Source of the DNA: Anaerolineaceae bacterium UBA6801
GTDB lineage: Bacteria; Chloroflexota; Anaerolineae; Anaerolineales; Anaerolineaceae
DNA: 6,856 nt
Direction of reading: 5' to 3'
Assembly: GCA_002452315.1 (NCBI GenBank)
Contig: DKFH01000089.1
Location: 1 to 6,856 of the forward strand
Shown here: positions 5,936 through 6,856 of the stretch, one piece after another
Layout: each line of letters opens with the position of its first letter
How positions within the stretch are numbered: the first letter of the stretch is position 1
Notes under the pieces: generated by a model
What the model was told of the DNA's origin: nothing
Seen by the model: the letters and a program-made list of their open reading frames with translations, nothing else
Database searches by the model: none
Made by a program: the position numbers and the translations under genes

Positions 5936-6855
5936 TTTTTCCTGACGATTAACCACATGATGAGGACCAGGACGATCACCCCAACCACGGCGATGATGAT
6001 GATGGGGGTAAGCGGCAAATCCTCAACCTCGGGTTGGACCACGACGGGCCCTGACTCAACCTCGGGTTGCGTTTCTACGGGTGTCGGCTCAATTGCTTCG
6101 ACGACATCTTCAGATGTCATTTCTTCTGCCTGGCTGATCTCAATCTGGCTAAGCTCAAGGGGCGGTTGATACAGATCGTAATGGTTGAGAAAGGGCTGGA
6201 CCGAGTAGTTTTTAAGCCAGTTACCGCCACAGATGCTTCTCAGGTGGGGAACATACGCAGGAGGGGGAGATGGAAACTGTTCCCAGCTGGTGAAATACCA
6301 CGCCTCTATGCTCCCTGGCTGAACGCGGGAGTCACCTGCTCCGGTGTTGTTAAAAGCCCATTCTCGGCCGTCCCAATGCCAGTATGACCAGTACATGGTG
6401 CCGCCTTGAGGGTTTGAGAGCCCTGATATGCTGTTCATGAAACCGTCCTGCAGCTGATAGGGGATGCCAGATGCGTCAATTAAGGCCAAGCCTGAGAGGG
6501 AATCCCCTTCAAAATGAACACAAGCTGTAGTAATTTCCGCCTGGTCGGTGTGGATGACCAGCCCAGCCGCATTCAGCGCATCCCGTTCCGCTGGTTGGAT
6601 GCGGTAGTGCCCACCTGTAAGCGCTAAAACAGCAGCTGCAGTGGCCATCAGATTGTCATCCGGATAGTCTTCAGAGAACATAAAAGCGCCCGAAGCGTTT
6701 TGATAGGTCAGCAAATCCAGGATAGGATTTTTTCCTGATTCGGTGTGCCAATCCTCGGGTTGGATACCTAAAGCATTCAGCGCCATGAGTACGTAAGCAG
6801 TGGTGCTGGAATCACCCCAGCCGCCGCTTTTATGTTGCTGCGATTGGATGTAGAA
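5932..6855 (-). CDS. Surface-anchored transcobalamin-like binding protein, 5' end outside window
   Basis: The last 307 residues of a protein open to the window edge, so the true start and any signal peptide are not visible. Numbering from the first visible residue, 1-82 resembles a prenyltransferase/squalene-cyclase alpha/alpha repeat, with SGGWGDSSTTAYVLMALNALG at 10-30 and a second helical pair ending ATAAAVLALTGG. Residues about 103-190 look like a DUF4430/transcobalamin beta domain, with YWSYWHWDG at 155-163 and VQPGSIEAW at 178-186. A Glu/Pro-rich stalk at about 231-282 leads to one membrane helix (283-304) and a short RKK tail, anchoring the protein with its domains outside. Alpha/alpha barrel plus this beta domain is the architecture of eukaryotic intrinsic factor and transcobalamin. 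The stop overlaps the S-component ATG (ATGA). I infer that it captures cobalamin or a similar corrinoid for the ECF transporter. A cyclase activity is unlikely, because a secreted cyclase would not need the beta domain or anchor. Confidence 0.75.
   Translation of the reverse strand, partial: FYIQSQQHKSGGWGDSSTTAYVLMALNALGIQPEDWHTESGKNPILDLLTYQNASGAFMFSEDYPDDNLMATAAAVLALTGGHYRIQPAERDALNAAGLVIHTDQAEITTACVHFEGDSLSGLALIDASGIPYQLQDGFMNSISGLSNPQGGTMYWSYWHWDGREWAFNNTGAGDSRVQPGSIEAWYFTSWEQFPSPPPAYVPHLRSICGGNWLKNYSVQPFLNHYDLYQPPLELSQIEISQAEEMTSEDVVEAIEPTPVETQPEVESGPVVVQPEVEDLPLTPIIIIAVVGVIVLVLIMWLIVRKK
6022..6069. repeat. 15-base direct repeat in the stalk-coding region
   Basis: CTCAACCTCGGGTTG occurs at 6022-6036 and 6055-6069, 33 bases apart, encoding QPEVE twice in the acidic stalk before the membrane helix. 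The period is exactly 11 codons, so a unit could be gained or lost without shifting the frame. Each copy also holds a small hairpin, CAACC-tcg-GGTTG. Confidence 0.7.
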
Positions 6856-6856
6856 C

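Noticed and set aside
5936..5956. GTG start at 5956 for the S component
   Set aside because: No Shine-Dalgarno precedes it, while the ATG at 5935 has AGGA and the ATGA overlap seen at the next junction too.
6067..6387. 106-codon open frame on the plus strand
   Set aside because: Antisense to the transcobalamin-like gene with no recognisable domain; a shadow of the real coding frame.
1..6856. CRISPR array, tRNA or rRNA genes
   Set aside because: No regularly spaced repeats and no tRNA- or rRNA-like sequence were found. Nearly all of the window is occupied by protein-coding genes.

Overview
All six genes in this window lie on the minus strand, so transcription runs from high to low coordinates. 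Gene content suggests a strictly or facultatively anaerobic bacterium with a single outer-facing membrane. The tungsten-type aldehyde oxidoreductase, the fused-ATPase ECF cassette and a C-terminally membrane-anchored transcobalamin-like protein resemble what is found in Anaerolineae-type Chloroflexota. Some Firmicutes-like lineages are an alternative. This placement is inferred from gene content and moderate GC, not from a marker gene.

Region A (about 2528-6856) is a tightly packed vitamin-uptake operon. In transcription order it encodes: the C-terminal 307 residues of a surface protein with an alpha/alpha prenyltransferase-type repeat, a transcobalamin-like (DUF4430-like) beta domain, an acidic Pro-rich stalk and one C-terminal membrane helix; an ECF substrate-specificity (S) protein; an EcfT membrane coupling protein; and a fused double ATPase (EcfA1-EcfA2 in one chain). 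The three junctions overlap by 4, 4 and 8 bases, which indicates translational coupling. The domain pair on the surface protein and the GPWLPGQM stretch in the S protein point to a cobalamin-like (corrinoid) substrate. The proposed chain is that the surface protein captures ligand, the S component carries it across the membrane, and EcfT with the double ATPase powers transport.

Region B (2176-2527) is a 352-base non-coding gap, visibly richer in A+T than the genes. It should contain the end of the ECF operon and the control region of the next one. I see short inverted and direct repeats but no confident terminator, sigma-70 promoter or riboswitch.

Region C (1-2175) holds a complete 628-residue tungsten/molybdenum pterin aldehyde:ferredoxin oxidoreductase-family enzyme, followed by the first 91 codons of a multi-cluster [4Fe-4S] ferredoxin-like partner. 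The Shine-Dalgarno sequence of the ferredoxin gene overlaps the stop codon of the oxidoreductase gene. Together they look like a two-subunit (or larger) aldehyde-oxidising, electron-bifurcating or ferredoxin-linked redox enzyme whose remaining genes lie beyond position 1.
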